Notes under the pieces: model-generated | Seen by the model: the letters and a program-made list of their open reading frames with translations, nothing else | What the model was told of the DNA's origin: nothing | The model's database searches: none | NCBI RefSeq assembly: GCF_000204055.1 | Contig: NW_006768772.1 | Span: 663,292 to 727,291 of the forward strand | Length of the DNA stretch: 64,000 bases | DNA from: Melampsora larici-populina 98AG31 | Taxonomy: Eukaryota; Basidiomycota; Pucciniomycetes; Pucciniales; Melampsoraceae | Direction: 5' to 3' | Position numbers and translations under genes: made by a program | In this document: positions 1 to 12,900 of the stretch, piece after piece | How the letters are laid out: every line of letters starts with the position of its first letter | How positions within the stretch are numbered: the first letter of the stretch is position 1

Positions 1-112
1 CTCTCTTTCTCTATTTCTCTCTATTTCTCTCTCTACCTCTTTCTCTACCTCTCTATTTCTCTCTATCTCTCTATATCTCGAGTTCTCTCTCTCTCTCCTG
101 AGTGTGTGTATC
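1..112. repeat. CT-rich simple repeat
   Basis: Degenerate pyrimidine microsatellite of CTCT, CTAT and TTTCTC units, running off the left edge of the window. No coding capacity is seen. Confidence 0.9.
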
Positions 113-165
113 AAAGCTTTAAGTTTTTTTTCTCTTTACCAAATCTTTATTTTTTAAAAAAATCT

Positions 166-194
166 CTTGTTTTGTTTTGTTTTGTTTTGTTTCT
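166..194. repeat. (TTTTG)n microsatellite
   Basis: About five tandem TTTTG units. The flanks (120-370) are T-rich with short GTTAAGAA repeats at 246-270, and nothing else was recognised there. Confidence 0.8.
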
Positions 195-501
195 TGTTTT
201 TTTATATATGTTTTGGAAGTTTTTTTTGTAACTTGAAGTTTAAGAAGTTAGTTAAGAAGTTAGTTAAGAAGTTGATGAAATTTATTTATAAGTTTTTTTT
301 AGCTTCTTTCTTTTTCTTTTTGGGTATTATATTTTGGTCAAAAGAAATTTGTGAATATTGGAAGAAGTAAAGTAGAGGAAAGGAGATGATAGATGTGGGG
401 TTTGATTGGATGAGATTTTGTTGATTTGATGATTTAAGTGTTTGAGTCTGTAAAAACAAGCAGACACATAAAAGATATGACCTCCTCGGAACCAAAACAT
501 T

Positions 502-718
502 AGGGGGTTTCAAGTCAATAAATTTACGGTGTTTTACAGTCCAACAAGTTGTCCAATGTTGCAAAATATACCGTAAATTTAAAAAAATCGGGACACCTAA
601 AAAGGTGTCCCGAATGGTGTTGACCGTATATTTGCAGAAAAAAAACCCACCGTAAAATTTAAAAAACTTGTCCGTTTTTTAAAAAGTTTCACAAAAAATT
701 TCTGACTTGAAACCCCCT
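502..718. mobile_element. Harbinger-like MITE 1 (217 bp)
   Basis: A perfect terminal inverted repeat starts AGGGGGTTTCAAGTCA at 502 and is mirrored at 703-718. ATT flanks both sides (499-501 and 719-721) and reads as a 3-bp target duplication. A perfect hairpin lies inside at 589-612 with arms CGGGACACCT and AGGTGTCCCG. There is no ORF. Terminus, 3-bp flanking repeat and subterminal hairpin match the large Harbinger element at 48398-54078, so this is probably a non-autonomous relative. Confidence 0.8.
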
Positions 719-721
719 ATT

Positions 722-1170
722 TTGACTTGAGTCCCCTTATTTGCTTAAATTTATGCTACAGCAGGAGAAGTTTTTTACGGTGAAAACCGTAAAAAAAAAT
801 AAACATGGGAAAGTTTTTACGTTATAACTGTAAAAAAACTTTGCCAAGTTTTTATGATCACTTGTGAACCATGATCAAGACTTTTTGGCTTTTTTGCCTT
901 GATGATCTGCTTAGCAAGGAGAAAACTGTTGGTAAGAGGATGCAAGGTTGTCCTTGGATTCACTCTCTAATCCACCTTTTTTCAAGAGTGAAAAAGCCCA
1001 GGTGAGGTCTTTAAATTTGGGTTGTAAACTTACCTGTTTACATTTTTACAAGAACAGGATTCATAAAATTTCCCGTTTTTGTAAAATTTACATAAATTTA
1101 TGCTACGACGGGAAAGTTTTTTATGGTTTTTGCCGTAAAAAAATTGAACTTGACACCCCCTATTGCTATT
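722..1170. repeat. AT-rich repeat debris with orphan MITE ends
   Basis: Two right-hand termini of the same TIR type, GACTTGAGTCCCCT near 724 and ACTTGACACCCCCT near 1148, have no recognisable left partner. Between them are repeated TTTTACGGT/ACCGTAAAA motifs. It is read as remnants of further MITEs. No gene was seen. Confidence 0.45.
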
Positions 1171-1802
1171 AGCGGTGTTCAAGTCAAAATAATTTGGACC
1201 TAAAATGGCTTTTAGACGTCGCTCAAAGGTTGTAAAATTATAACTCACATTTTATGACTTGCGAGTAGCTTTAGAGCTACTCGCAAGGTCTAAAATTATA
1301 CAACAATTAGGGGATACAAAATTAAAACTGGGAGTTTTTTCCCAGTTTCCCAAATACCGCCCAAAACGCAAACTGGGAAACTGGGAGAACGTGGGAAAGT
1401 TCTAAACACAGCCAAAAACAAAAACTGGGAAAAAACTCCCAGTTTTAACTTTGTATCCCCTAAATGCCTATAATTTTAAGACAATTGGTTTGTTTTTTGG
1501 ATCAAGAAAAAAATACCGTCCTTTTTTGTTTCAAGAAAAGGCGTATGAGTAGTTTTTTTCTTCCCTAACGGTCGTTTTTTCGTCCTTCTCTCTTGTTGAG
1601 TCCATAACAGCAGATAAAATGCACTTTTTTCCAGCACTTGTACCTTTGTCTCAAAGCTTTTCTTCTTCTCGTTATAAGACACGGTGGCCTATTTTTAAAC
1701 CATTCTTACGACATCCAAGTTGGTTTTAGGTAAAATTTGTCTTAAAAAACTCTCTCGGATGCTGTAAAATTCCTACTTGGAATTTTTGACTTGAACCCCA
1801 CT
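1171..1802. mobile_element. Harbinger-like MITE 2 (632 bp)
   Basis: The imperfect TIR reads AGCGGTGTTCAAGTCAAAA on the left and AGTGGGGTTCAAGTCAAAA when the right end is reverse-complemented. ATT flanks both sides (1168-1170 and 1803-1805). A 13-bp-arm hairpin (arm CTTGCGAGTAGCT) lies at about 1258-1287. A second foldback element is nested at 1310-1460. No coding sequence was recognised. Confidence 0.7.
1310..1460. mobile_element. foldback MITE nested in MITE 2
   Basis: Ends GGGGATACAAA and TTTGTATCCCC are inverted copies, and the sequence just inside (AAAACTGGGAGTTTTTTCCC) is mirrored near 1425-1446, so most of the 151 bp folds on itself. TA flanks both ends. The terminus resembles the foldback at 31271-31435. 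Confidence 0.7.
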
Positions 1803-1900
1803 ATTGCTATTGCATATACTAATTACAACCAAAATGTAAGCCAGTTTGACCAGTTTGGACCTCTAGGTGGACATACCATGCATGTATGTACTTGTACAAT

Positions 1901-2754
1901 AGGGGGCTTCAAGTTGGCCAAAAAGTGCCTGAAATGTTTGTACACGTCCCCACGCCTATGATTCGTAATCATCGGGTTCGCAACAGGCCCCGGCCCCGCC
2001 GCTGCAGAACTTGAATGATTACGTAAACCACTTGGAGGGGACTGTACTTTTGCCTCCCAACCCTTGAATTTTCATCGATTTTTTATAGAATAAACACTAG
2101 AATGTGCTTCTTGGGAACGGCTTTCTAGAAGTTTTTTAAACATTTGAAAATTATAAGCTATGTTTTTATGTAGGGACATTTGAATTTGAGGCATTTTTTT
2201 AACTTGAAGGAATTGGGTTTGGCATGTTTTTTGGTTTTGGATTTTCAAGAATAACTTGTTTATTATAAAAATTACGCACTGCAACTTCTGGAGTCTGATT
2301 TTTTGCGAACTGGATGTTGCGAGAATAAATGATGACAAATAATCCGCGAGACCCTGTGGGGTGGAACTAAATAGAATATGTCTGAAAAATAACTGGTTGA
2401 TACAAATAAGTCTTATAGGGAGGGATGGTGGGTGAATAAAAATCTGCATTGAATAAGAACAACTTTTGAAATATAGGTAGCTAATAATTTGTTGATGATT
2501 GATCTGGATGAACAAATTCAGAAATGATAATTTCTAAGTACAAACAAGACAAGCACTTGAACGTATAACTAGATAACATCTGCACATCATTTCATCATTG
2601 CTCCTGTTTACCATTAGCTCTTACCAAATTGATCCTTTGTGCACCTCTTTTGTAAAGGTTTTTTATATCTCAAGTTTCCATTCTTCATCAATACCCGATT
2701 GTGCCAGCCCTGAATCCCCTATGTCAAAATATTTGTTCCAACTTCAAACCCCCT
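1901..2754. mobile_element. Harbinger-like MITE 3 (854 bp)
   Basis: The left end AGGGGGCTTCAAGTTGG pairs with a right end that reads AGGGGGTTTGAAGTTGG in reverse complement. AAT flanks both sides (1898-1900 and 2755-2757). A 147-codon open frame on the minus strand (2072-2515) resembles nothing known to me and is probably spurious. Confidence 0.7.
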
Positions 2755-3085
2755 AATGTAATAGATAAATGAAGAAGATCTTTTAATCAAACTTGATGGG
2801 CATATATACTTTTTGGTTAAGGTTTATGTATATTTTATGATGGGTTTAAACTTTTCTTTGAAGTATAGTTTGAAACTGGTGACTGTGGCAGTGGCAGTGG
2901 CAGTGCACTTGATGAGGGATTTGGTAAGGTTTTTTTTGAATATGTACTTTGATGATGATGAGTTACTTTGTCAGGGGTCCTTTTGGTCAAGTTTTTTTTT
3001 GGTTGAAAGGGTTTGGATTGGTTGGAAAGAAGGTTTTGGATTGGTTGAAAAAAGATTTTGAGTTGGTTTTACATATGACTGAAAG

Positions 3086-4230
3086 CTACGATGGACGAGA
3101 GAGGAGGGTGGAGGACAAACCTCAAAACCCAAAACACAAACCTGTATTGTCCTGTACAGATACTCAATTTTCGAGTAGCTCTGATCAAACCTCACCAGGA
3201 CCGTCCTAGAAACAATCCAGATCACGATGATAAGTTGCAATAACTATCCTTCCTATTGTACAAACAGCATTTTGATATAGATAAATTGTACATTGGAAAT
3301 TCCAAACCGCATCTCACTCAACAAATTCTTCAAAAAACCAACAAACATCCAGGAATCAAGTACAAGTTTAATCGATTGGAGTTGATAATCAAAAACATTA
3401 AAAGTTTTGTCTTTTGACCATATCAGGAGAGTAAGGCATAAAATTAGTACATTTGGATACACAGACCCTCTTTTTTGTATGCATCATTCCACAAGCTTTC
3501 AATTTCAATTCACTACTTCAAATGCAAATAGTCTCTTGGGTTGGATTTCTGCTGTTGGGTCTTTTTCTGATCTTTGTTTAGACATCAATCTTTAATTTTC
3601 AACTCTTGTATTGAATTCAAACCTTGAGACTTTCCTATTCAGTATCATTGCACAAGAAAGAAACTGAACATTTATCACATGCTGAAGTCGTTACACAATG
3701 GGAATCAAGCCTTCTTTGTACCAGAGTCTTTATCTAAAAAAGTTAAACCTGAAGGGAATGGTATTGCTTGTCATTGTATGAACATTGAGCGCGGATAATT
3801 ATTTGTCCGTTGAGTGAATTGTGTTGTTCACCAAGTCAGTCAGAATCTGAGTGCCTTTGATTTTGGAAAGGTGAGACTAAAATTGATTGAGATTTGTCTG
3901 TGATGAAAATTGAAAGAATCTAATATTTCAAAGCAACTCTTTTTGTTTGATAAAAAGGCCAAAAGAAAGCATATTTAGTACTTATCATTGTGATTTTAAC
4001 TGGTTTTAAATGATCTAAAAACTTACTTTTCAATTCGAAGTGATGATTCGACAGCATTTTCAATTGGGAGTTAACTGGTATCATCTCAGGCATTGTCTGG
4101 ATTTTTTCTAGGACGTTCTGGTGAGGTTTGATCAGAGCTACTCGGAAATCGAGTATCTGTACAGGACGATACAGGTTTGTGTTTTGTGTTTTGAGGTTTG
4201 TCCTCCACCCTCCTCTCTCGTCCATTGTAG
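3086..4230. mobile_element. non-autonomous element with ~135-bp inverted repeats
   Basis: The arm at 3086-3222 (CTACGATGGACGAGAG onward) is repeated in inverse orientation at 4093-4230 with only scattered mismatches. AAAG on both sides (3082-3085 and 4231-4234) may be a target duplication. The interior of about 870 bp shows no convincing gene. Open frames inside the arms are inverted-repeat artefacts. Confidence 0.6.
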
Positions 4231-4499
4231 AAAGCAATGTTGGGTGGGTGCGTTGCCTCAAGTGTGCAACGTCAAGCAACACACTGCAACAGGAACACGC
4301 AAGCAACGCTGAGCACCGCAACGGGTTGGCCATTGCGCAATGAGTTTCCCCCTCGGGCCAGAAATTTGGACCGTTGCATTGTGGTTGCGGTGCCGTTGCT
4401 TGCAACACAAAGGAGCAATGGGGACAGTCCAGGAAGCTCGAGCCAACCAAGCTGCTGTGGTATCAGCAGCTGCTCAGCATTCCTTGCTTCATCATACAC
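4231..4499. other. GC-rich island dense in GCAAC/GTTGC
   Basis: More GC-rich than its surroundings. GCAAC recurs about five times in the left half and GTTGC about four times in the right half, so the two halves are loosely complementary. Short ORFs exist in several frames but none has a recognisable domain. It lies exactly between two inverted-repeat elements. Confidence 0.4.
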
Positions 4500-4502
4500 T
4501 AA

Positions 4503-5397
4503 GGCCACGTTCACTTAAGCACTTTTTTGTGAAAATTTGCATTCTTGAATCTTGAGAAATCACATTCTGTGAAATGTGTTTGATTTCTTATTTACAAGCA
4601 TTCTAGAAATCACAGAATGCTTATAAAAAGTGATTTATTGGGACATTCTAAGAATTTGCTATTAGCACATTCTTGTCTACAAAAATCACATTCTTCTTCC
4701 CTCAACCTGTGCCAGTTGACTGCTTCGTAAACTTTTTCTCAGATTGTACAAGGTACCTTCTACCGTACGGAACCCCTCAAATCTGTTGCAAGTCCCCAGT
4801 CATTGCACAAGTCGTCTCGAAACCAATCATCCACCACTATTCTCAAAATCAATCGTCCATCACCATCCTTGATTGATGTCATTCTCAACTCAACTTGTGT
4901 TGATCATTCCGACTCTCATCATGTGGATTAGATGTTACAAGAAATGCAATATAATTGTTGTACTTGAGATGGTGATTTGATCAAATGAAAGAACTTGAAT
5001 CTAATCATTCTTGATGAATCAATAATGGATTTGGAAATCCATCTTCTAATCTCAATCCTTTGCAAAGTCGGTCAAAATGAAGGTTTTGATTTGTAACATT
5101 GGTTGTAAGTTTTTGTGGTTGTGTTGGGTTAGGTAACTGTAAAGGGATCAATCGGGTTTTGGTGATGATGTTCCATGGATTTGGAATAGGGTGGAATCTC
5201 AAGCTCATAACGCTTTCACTTTGAGAATGAAAAGTGATCAGTGCATCCAAATCAAACGACTCAAGAGCGCTTTTTTCACAAAATTTCACAAAATTTCAAA
5301 TTTCATGTTTTTTTTTTAAAAAAAACGCTTTTCTACATGTAGAAAAGTGGTTGCTCATAATGTGATTTCTCAAATTCCCCACTAAGTGAACGCGCCC
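4503..5397. mobile_element. 895-bp MITE of the GGSCRCGTTCACTTA family
   Basis: The left end GGCCACGTTCACTTA and the inverted right end GGGCGCGTTCACTTA are flanked by TAA on both sides (4500-4502 and 5398-5400). The subterminal motif GAAATCACATTCTG is shared with the large element at 54749-60888 and its 145-bp derivative at 54601-54745. No transposase is present, so it is probably mobilised in trans by that family. Confidence 0.75.
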
Positions 5398-5400
5398 TAA

Positions 5401-8400
5401 GACACCATTCTGATCCCAATTCGAAAACCAGGTTTTGCACCATGATGCACATTTCAAAAAGGATCATTCATTCTCAAATCAGCTGTACTTCTTTTACTTG
5501 GAGCAGTATTGCTTTTGTTACTGTTGGTCTGATCTTTACAAGAATAGAGTTCATTACATTTTGAACTATGACTTGTGAGATTTGTTGGGCATAAGGCTTA
5601 ATTACAGTCTCTTGTACTCTAATCTCTTCCATCTGATCCATCAAGAAAAGATTCTCTTTGTGTTATGGGGTGGGCCATCCAATGTCATTGAGCATTTTTA
5701 TAGTATTTTGCATGAAATTTAACTTTCAACTGGACTATCAGGTGGCGTAATGAAAAAATCTATTGCCAGTCTTAACCAAGGAAAAACTTAGGGGATAATT
5801 TCATTGGGTTTTGGCATGAATGGTGTAAACCCATAACTCATAGTCACAGTTTTTTTACACCTTTGGAATAATAAAATTTGATGACTCAAATGCTCAATCC
5901 ATCACCACTCACACTGTGTGAATGGAGTAGTTCCAAACCTCATTGAAAAAAGGTTTGGTGTCTGAGTCTACAACTTCCTTCAATTGTGGAGTTTGTTCAC
6001 AATACATTCAATGGGTTCACAGGTTACCCTTGAGTTTCCCTGTCTATTTGCTGTACTAGAGAACACGCGGGCATGCCCGCCACAGGTTGACTGTTTATAC
6101 TCACCCAGAAATATCCAGATTATCAAACTAAAGCAGTTAAATTAAAACCTGGATACTTTGTTATTGTTAGCATGTGTAATGTGGTTGTGAAAACTACAAT
6201 ATAATAATTGGAGATCAACTTGTAAAAGGACACATTCCATATAGTGCCTGTATTCCCAAACACTGCTGATTTATGTTGGGCGCTAAAGGGATTTATTAGG
6301 TGACAATGAATGCCAATTAGAAACAGCAACACTGCCATGAATTCAATAGTCAAAGCAAGAGTGGATGATATGCTATATACCTTACAAAGAGGCAATCTGA
6401 AATTGGGTATACAGTTGAGGTCAATCCACCAAGATATTACACAGGATGTAAATTAAAAGCAACTCAAGAACAGGAAAGAAAATGAGATATGTGAAAGTGA
6501 AAGGTTGTAGGCTTAGTGTGAGATGAAAGCAAACAAAGATGGGTACAAGTAGGCCCAACAGCAGACAGAAGGCAATGTAGTTGCTAAAGAAATGCCCAGA
6601 AAAAGATTCAATAGGAAATTCTCATATATGATTTGATAAATTGGGTGAAAGATTGAGAAATACAGTTGGTTTGCCGGTGGGGGAGTTGTTGAACCAGGTG
6701 GGACAGGTTACCTTTTTATAGAGTAAAAATTAATGTATACCAAGGCAGAAATACAACATTTGGAGTCGGGTTTTGAAAAGCTCACTTTTGAGAAATGCAG
6801 TTCACCCAAATAAAAGCGTTGCAGGTCACACAAACAAATGTGTCACAGGTAACACAAAGAAAAGAATTGTAATTGTACAATCAAAACAAAAGAATTGTAA
6901 TTTTACGATCACATGCAAACAAAAACAGAAGATTGAGAACAATCAGAATAGAAAAGTGAGAATCTAATGTAAGGGGTCAAAAGCCAATCCGGAAAACTCA
7001 AATGGGTTCTTTCAGGTTCTTTCCACAAGGTGAGAGAAAGGCACAGTTGCGCACTAACAAAGCAGTCTGTGATTGCGTAGAGAATACAATAATGGATTGA
7101 ACTTGAAAAAGTATCAAAAGTTCACTGATCATGATACAAAATTGACCAAAGCGCAACAGGACTGGACGGTACTCACATATGCGAGTCTGTTCTTTGTATT
7201 TATATATTAGATTTATAAAGCATATACACATACCCAATAGTCCCTTTCAAAGTATCTTCTATCTTTCTTCTTATTCATATCTTTGGCTCCAGGCTCCAGG
7301 ATCCAGGATCACTGGTTGAGCTGCCAGAATGATTGCATCAAAGCAATTCAAGCCAGTGAGCTGTTGCTCTACATGGTATATTGTGTATGGTATAGCTCAA
7401 GGGGAACATGTGAACCTATTGTGAACAAGATCCATGATTGAAGGAAGTTGCAGACTTGGACACCACAATTTTACTCAACTTGGTTTCAAACTATTTCATT
7501 CCTGCAGTGTCACCGCTCTATCAAAACTTTAATGGATTTTGTTCTCAAATTCCTCCCATCAACTCAGCTGAGCCAAAGACCGGTGTTGACATAGTTGACA
7601 TCAGTGGTATCACACCGTGACGCAAAAGCTAGCCAATCCCCTGCCCTGGCTCCCCCAAACAAACTTTGACCTCAGCCATGATCATAGGCCCAAAATGTAG
7701 AACCTTTTAATTAATGGAAATAAAATACTATATTTGGACATAGGGTATGATATATATTAACAGGATAAGTTAACAATATATACATAACCCTCCCTGCTTA
7801 CCAAAAAGTAAGAAACTTAGAGAATGGAATACAACTTCAAGGTAAGAACTTGAAAACTTGATGGTGTTCAAGGGAATGGTTGGGTTCCATCTCTGGCGCC
7901 TGTATATAATTAGACAAGACAAGAAAGTCAGAAACCTTGAATCTATGTTTTTATAAGTTTGGACTTTCCAACTTTTGGTTGTTTCTGTCTTGAATTTCAG
8001 ACTAACCTGACCTATCCCTCTCCCAAGTCTTTTGCTTTCAAGGATGATGATCATTTCAGATTAGAAATAGATTTCAGAGCTAATGTATCATCATATCTGT
8101 ATGACACCAAGCTCATCTTATATCAATCAGCTCCTTTGGTTCATGGATTTCCCATCATTTCCTTGGGTTGAACTCAACTTGATACCACAGCAGTTGACCA
8201 CTTATGATGTGCCCTACAATTTCTCTCAATGTCTACATGAGATATGAGCTGGTTTTAGGCAATCTTTCCAAGTTTTAATCTCACTTATAACAACTGTTAT
8301 CTAGAGACAGCGCATGAGCCAAATTTTGCACCAATAATCCATGGCACACATACATCATCCTCACTACTTCATAGTTACCTTTCCAACATTCCAGGGTTCT

Positions 8401-9203
8401 GAGACATAGTTGAGTGCTTTTGGGTGCTCATATACACTATGAAATATCCATTAGATCTTGTGTTTTATGCATGTTTAAAATTGAGAGGACTTTGTTGAGT
8501 TAGAATGGTTTTCACTCACGCAGTGAGTTATTTTGAAGCATAGAGGGAGATTTGATTATGGGTTTAACCGGGTGAGATACACTTCAGAACCATTAGCTGC
8601 GTGTTTAACTCCATTGAATCTTCCTCATGACAAATAGTCATTTGACTTGAGAAAAAAGATAGACTATCAGAGCAATTCATCATGTTCCAAGAGGAAGAGA
8701 ATTGAATCAAAAAAGGTACTCAGCAAAATCTACTCAGATATCTTTGCAAGAGATCGTTGATAAGACTCATATCGTGATTTGTGCAGTGTGAGACTGCTTT
8801 GATTGAGGTGATTTCTGGCCTTATGAAATAAGCAAATCAGAAATACGATTGAACTTGAAGAGGTAGACAGGTTTACGAAGTTTTGTGACTAGTTATCATC
8901 TGATATGCCATGAAGGGGCGATAGACAAACATACCACCTTATTTCGAAATGCCAGAATGGTGCCATTCGACTCCTGTTGCTTGCAGTGCAACATCTCTGG
9001 ATATGCCCTCCAGCACTTTGAAGATACCGAGCCTTAGTTGCTATCCGGTATTTCTTACAGTCTGACGGCTCTAAAGAGGAAGCCTTTTGTATTGAAATGG
9101 CAGAATGAGTTTATTCTTAATCTTGACAAGATTTTTGAAGGTCGCTAGGAAGTTCCGCGTTCCGCATTTTCTAGATGCTGGGGATTCAACCTTCTGATTG
9201 GAC
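5401..9203. other. no recognisable gene
   Basis: AT-rich sequence. Only short ORFs without recognisable domains or convincing splice chains were seen. A perfect 14-bp palindrome GCGGGCATGCCCGC stands out at about 6066-6079. Confidence 0.5.
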
Positions 9204-9211
9204 TATATAAA
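9204..9211 (+). promoter_or_regulatory. TATA box upstream of the 9353 gene
   Basis: TATATAAA about 145 bp before the ATG at 9353, followed by a C/T-rich leader with repeated CATCA and CATCT. Spacing and composition fit a fungal core promoter with a long 5' UTR. Confidence 0.4.
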
Positions 9212-9352
9212 TCCGTCACCTCTATAGTCTCACTGAGAGGACTTCTCCACTAACCCCATTCAGCTCACTCTTCATCTCAAGGACAGACACATCATTTACA
9301 TCATACAATAGAGTCATCATCGTTAGATCATTATCATAACTATCTAGTTAAG

Positions 9353-9904
9353 ATGTCACTCGAGGGTAGCAAACGTAGTCCGGAAGTAGTCACGAGGACC
9401 AATCTAAGGTCCTTCAAACCGGATCTCTCTCAAGTCTTGGAGTCCTCGTCATCTCCCGCACCTTCCACTATCATCAATCTCGATGACCCCACTGTCAAGG
9501 CAGCTGAAGCTGCTCCTCACTCACCCACCATGAACAAAGCTCCTAAATCACCGGCCTCTCCTACCATCATAACCCACCCACCAAGATCCTGGTCGGTGTC
9601 TACACTACCCACATCATCAGAAGAAGAAGTCCCATCTGCTCAAATCAATTTATGGCTACGAAATATCACTCAATCGTCCCAAGGTGAAGGACTAGGGGAT
9701 TTGAAAAGAAAGAGAGAAAGCGAGGAATCTCAAAGATCAACCCGAGCAAGAAATGACGATGAGCCTGGACAGTCTTTGTCTGAAAGACTCGATGGTCCCG
9801 AAATCAAGGTGAGTTTCGTGATTCTGACAATATCTCTCCATTATCCGTATCCTCTCAGTGTTTTTGCCCATCTTTTTTTCCTGTTTTAGGATTACGATTC
9901 GTAA
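9353..9904 (+). CDS. hypothetical Ser/Pro-rich protein, two exons
   Basis: Not recognised as a known family. Exon 1 (9353-9808) opens at an ATG after a TATA box and pyrimidine-rich leader and ends at a strong GTGAGT donor. An acceptor (TTTTAG) at 9889 adds four codons before a stop ending at 9904, giving 156 residues. The protein is low-complexity: rich in Ser, Pro and Thr, with acidic patches (SSEEE) and a basic cluster KRKRE in the C-terminal half that could act as a nuclear signal. No membrane segment or signal peptide is seen. The end of exon 2 lies in a near-palindrome, ATTACGA-T-TCGTAAT. It may be a regulatory or disordered protein, or a chance ORF. Codon use and the clean intron favour a gene. 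Confidence 0.4.
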
Positions 9905-12900
9905 TCGGTCCCTTCCGGTATCTCTTTCTTGATCCACTTCTTATACGGTATGATATCTCCTCTCAATTCAAAATTCCGATGGTCAGATAAAGGAGATCTG
10001 ATATGGATGGCGATAGACGTGAATCTGTTATCATGCTTAGAATTCTTCGGCCTTTCTTGATACAACTTCATCGAGATAGAAAAGTTCAGATGAGGATCGC
10101 AATGCACCAGTTGTTCTTGAGATTTCTACGATAACACATGCTCATTCTCACTTGGCCCATTCATCTATCTGTACGATTCTTATCAGCACTGACTTCCTGA
10201 GCGCTATCCAATGGTGATATGCTCCACTGTGAATCGTCCTATCGACATCAAAGTAAAACCGGTGCAATGGATTGGCCCTCAGGTCATGAGACTTTCCTGA
10301 ATCATGATTCATTCGACAGGTGTATATTTGAGAGCTCTCTATTATTGAGCCTATGAATATTCACTAAGCTAGAGAAAACAATGCGACTGAATCAAAAAGA
10401 TGAGCAGATTTGGTTAATGATCCTATAGTCTAATGCAAGCGGAGACCCCCTATCCAAGAAGGACATAATTTGGAAAATGACCGCCAAGAGAGAAAGGATT
10501 AAGCAAAGGTCAATATGCTTCTCTAAGCAAGTTAATTGAACAGGTGTTCAAAAGACTCAGCAATCCCTTTTGTTGAACACATACATTCAAGGGATATGGG
10601 GCATCATAAACTTGGTGTCTGTGATCAGTCTCATCTTGAACATCGTTCAATTAAAATTACGCCCAGGTGAATTGAGCTGCTGGACTCGCAATGGCGAAGG
10701 GATCATGCTGGCTTGCTTTTCTGAAAAGGAGTTTATTTGTATTTCCGGTGTATGGTCTACCAATGATGATGAGATCAAGGCTTAGATGATACTGGGCATG
10801 CTTTGACTTAGCTTTTAAGAAGTATGGCTCGCCAAATTCATCAGCTATGTAAGCTCTCAAGTCCCAGTTGGTGTATACAATTTGCAAGGCTTATTCAAGA
10901 ATTAGGGTCATGTGGTCTATGATGATGGGAGATTCTAACCCTACTTAAGAGTCTTAGATTTCACTGACGAAAGCGACTTTTTATCAAAGGTATAAAAAGA
11001 GCAAGTAGTCCCGGAAAAATCGACATCCCCCATTCGATATCTTGCTCCATATTCACATTAACTCTGAAAAGTATCTGTCCTCCTCCATCTCTTTTCTCGT
11101 TTGCTTTAGTTATCTTTCTGAACCTTAACCCATCAGTCCAAAAATAGTTACAAATCCTCATCTCCCTGATTAACGCCCTATCAACCAGTTACCCTCACCC
11201 TTGGGACGAGTCATACCTCCGCCCCCTTTGGAGATGGCAGCTCTGAAATTTGCTCTCAAGGAGCTGGAACCATATCACATCTTTTGTGGCCGTACTCGTC
11301 ATCTTCTGTCATTTTTCTCGTCATTCCCGATTCAGATAAAACAAACTCTTATTCTATACGGCTGTTAGTATCTATCTCTTTTTTATAACTCTGTGGCGAC
11401 TTATCTCTTCAAGTCGACTTTAGTCACAACCCACGTCTCTCAAAGACTCCCGTTCATCGCTCATATTTCTAAACTTGTCCGTTCAAGGCTTTTTGGTGGG
11501 AATGATGCCCAGTCCATCGCAAATGAGACGTTGTGGGAGTTTGCGACTTTGATATGGGTCTCATCCGGCTTTTCCTCAATTTAATTTCGAATCATAGACG
11601 GCCCTCCTACATCTGCTTCATGATCAAAAGGCAGGTTACCCAAGTCTGGAGTTTGCAATTGCCTAAATCTTTTCGACTCCTCTAACATGCGTATTGCTTG
11701 AGACATTCCTTACAATATATCATTCGCAGAATCTATCTATGATGTCCGAAAGGCTTCCGTATTGAATCTGACGCCTAGGAATTCGAAAATGTCCAATTCA
11801 TGGACGTGATCTGGTCTAGAATAACATCATGATATATTGCCTTCTTTGATCACTGTCATGTCAATCACCGCGAAGTCGCAGTGACAAACCGAGCACCTTG
11901 ATATGAGTTCTTTGGCTTCAATCATGTGATTTCCCAATGGACATATTGGAAGATATCATAGTCTTTTAGTCTGTCATTCACTCAATCTGGTCTCGGAGGA
12001 CTGCTGCAACTTAGCACGTGTAAGCTTCTTACAGTATAGGGTGTGGCAAGTTGAATCATGTGAAGTAACAGAACCAGCTTTCTTTTGATGACCACGGGCG
12101 AAGCACAGGTGGGGTGAAGTGTAGTCTATGTGCTTCATATCACTTTCAATCACATCGGGCACGATTGCCAGACAACAAGCGATGATGCAATCTGTTGTGT
12201 CTTGCGACAAACCATCGATAGTTACGAGGATATTTCCATCATATTTCACCTGGTGTATCTTGGCTCAACAAGCGATCACTTCAAGTATGATAATACCTTG
12301 CCTGGGTTCAATTTCGAAGACTATTCGAGGTTCGCTCTTAACAGTTTGTTTCATCCAAGATGGGAAAGAAGTTCCAACGCTGGTTTACTCGTTAACGTCT
12401 CCAGATTCTGAGGCTCAACAGCTTTAGCTTGCGAGTCCTATACGTATTCGACTGCAATCGGCTGGTTTTTGGTCCTATGTAGCTAATTGGACATCAACGC
12501 ATGGGCGGGCGATGGAAAAACGTTTATTAATGATAGAGAAGGAGACTTGATCGAAAAACAGCTAGCGTTTCATTTGTTCCTCTACGCTTTTAAGGATTCA
12601 AGAGAGCCATGCCAGTAAGTGTTGAAGAGATCTAATGACGGCCAGCTCGTCCAGCTCGTCCACTCTGGCATCGATGGCGGAGCGGAAATCAAGAGTCTTC
12701 ACTCAAATTCTCAAATCTTCGTACATCAGAGGGAATCATGTAACTAATTTCTGATTCTAGGCGTGCTTGCTTATCCTCAGTTACTTACGATAGCTCTCTA
12801 TGGATTTACTGTACTCGAACTGACAGATAGAGCCCGAGAATGACGACGATCCGGGTAGGCTAAGACCATCGATCATGAACGTCATCAAAGCTATTCTGGG

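Noticed and set aside
2072..2515. 147-codon minus-strand ORF
   Set aside because: Lies inside MITE 3, has no domain, and its composition is that of AT-rich non-coding DNA.
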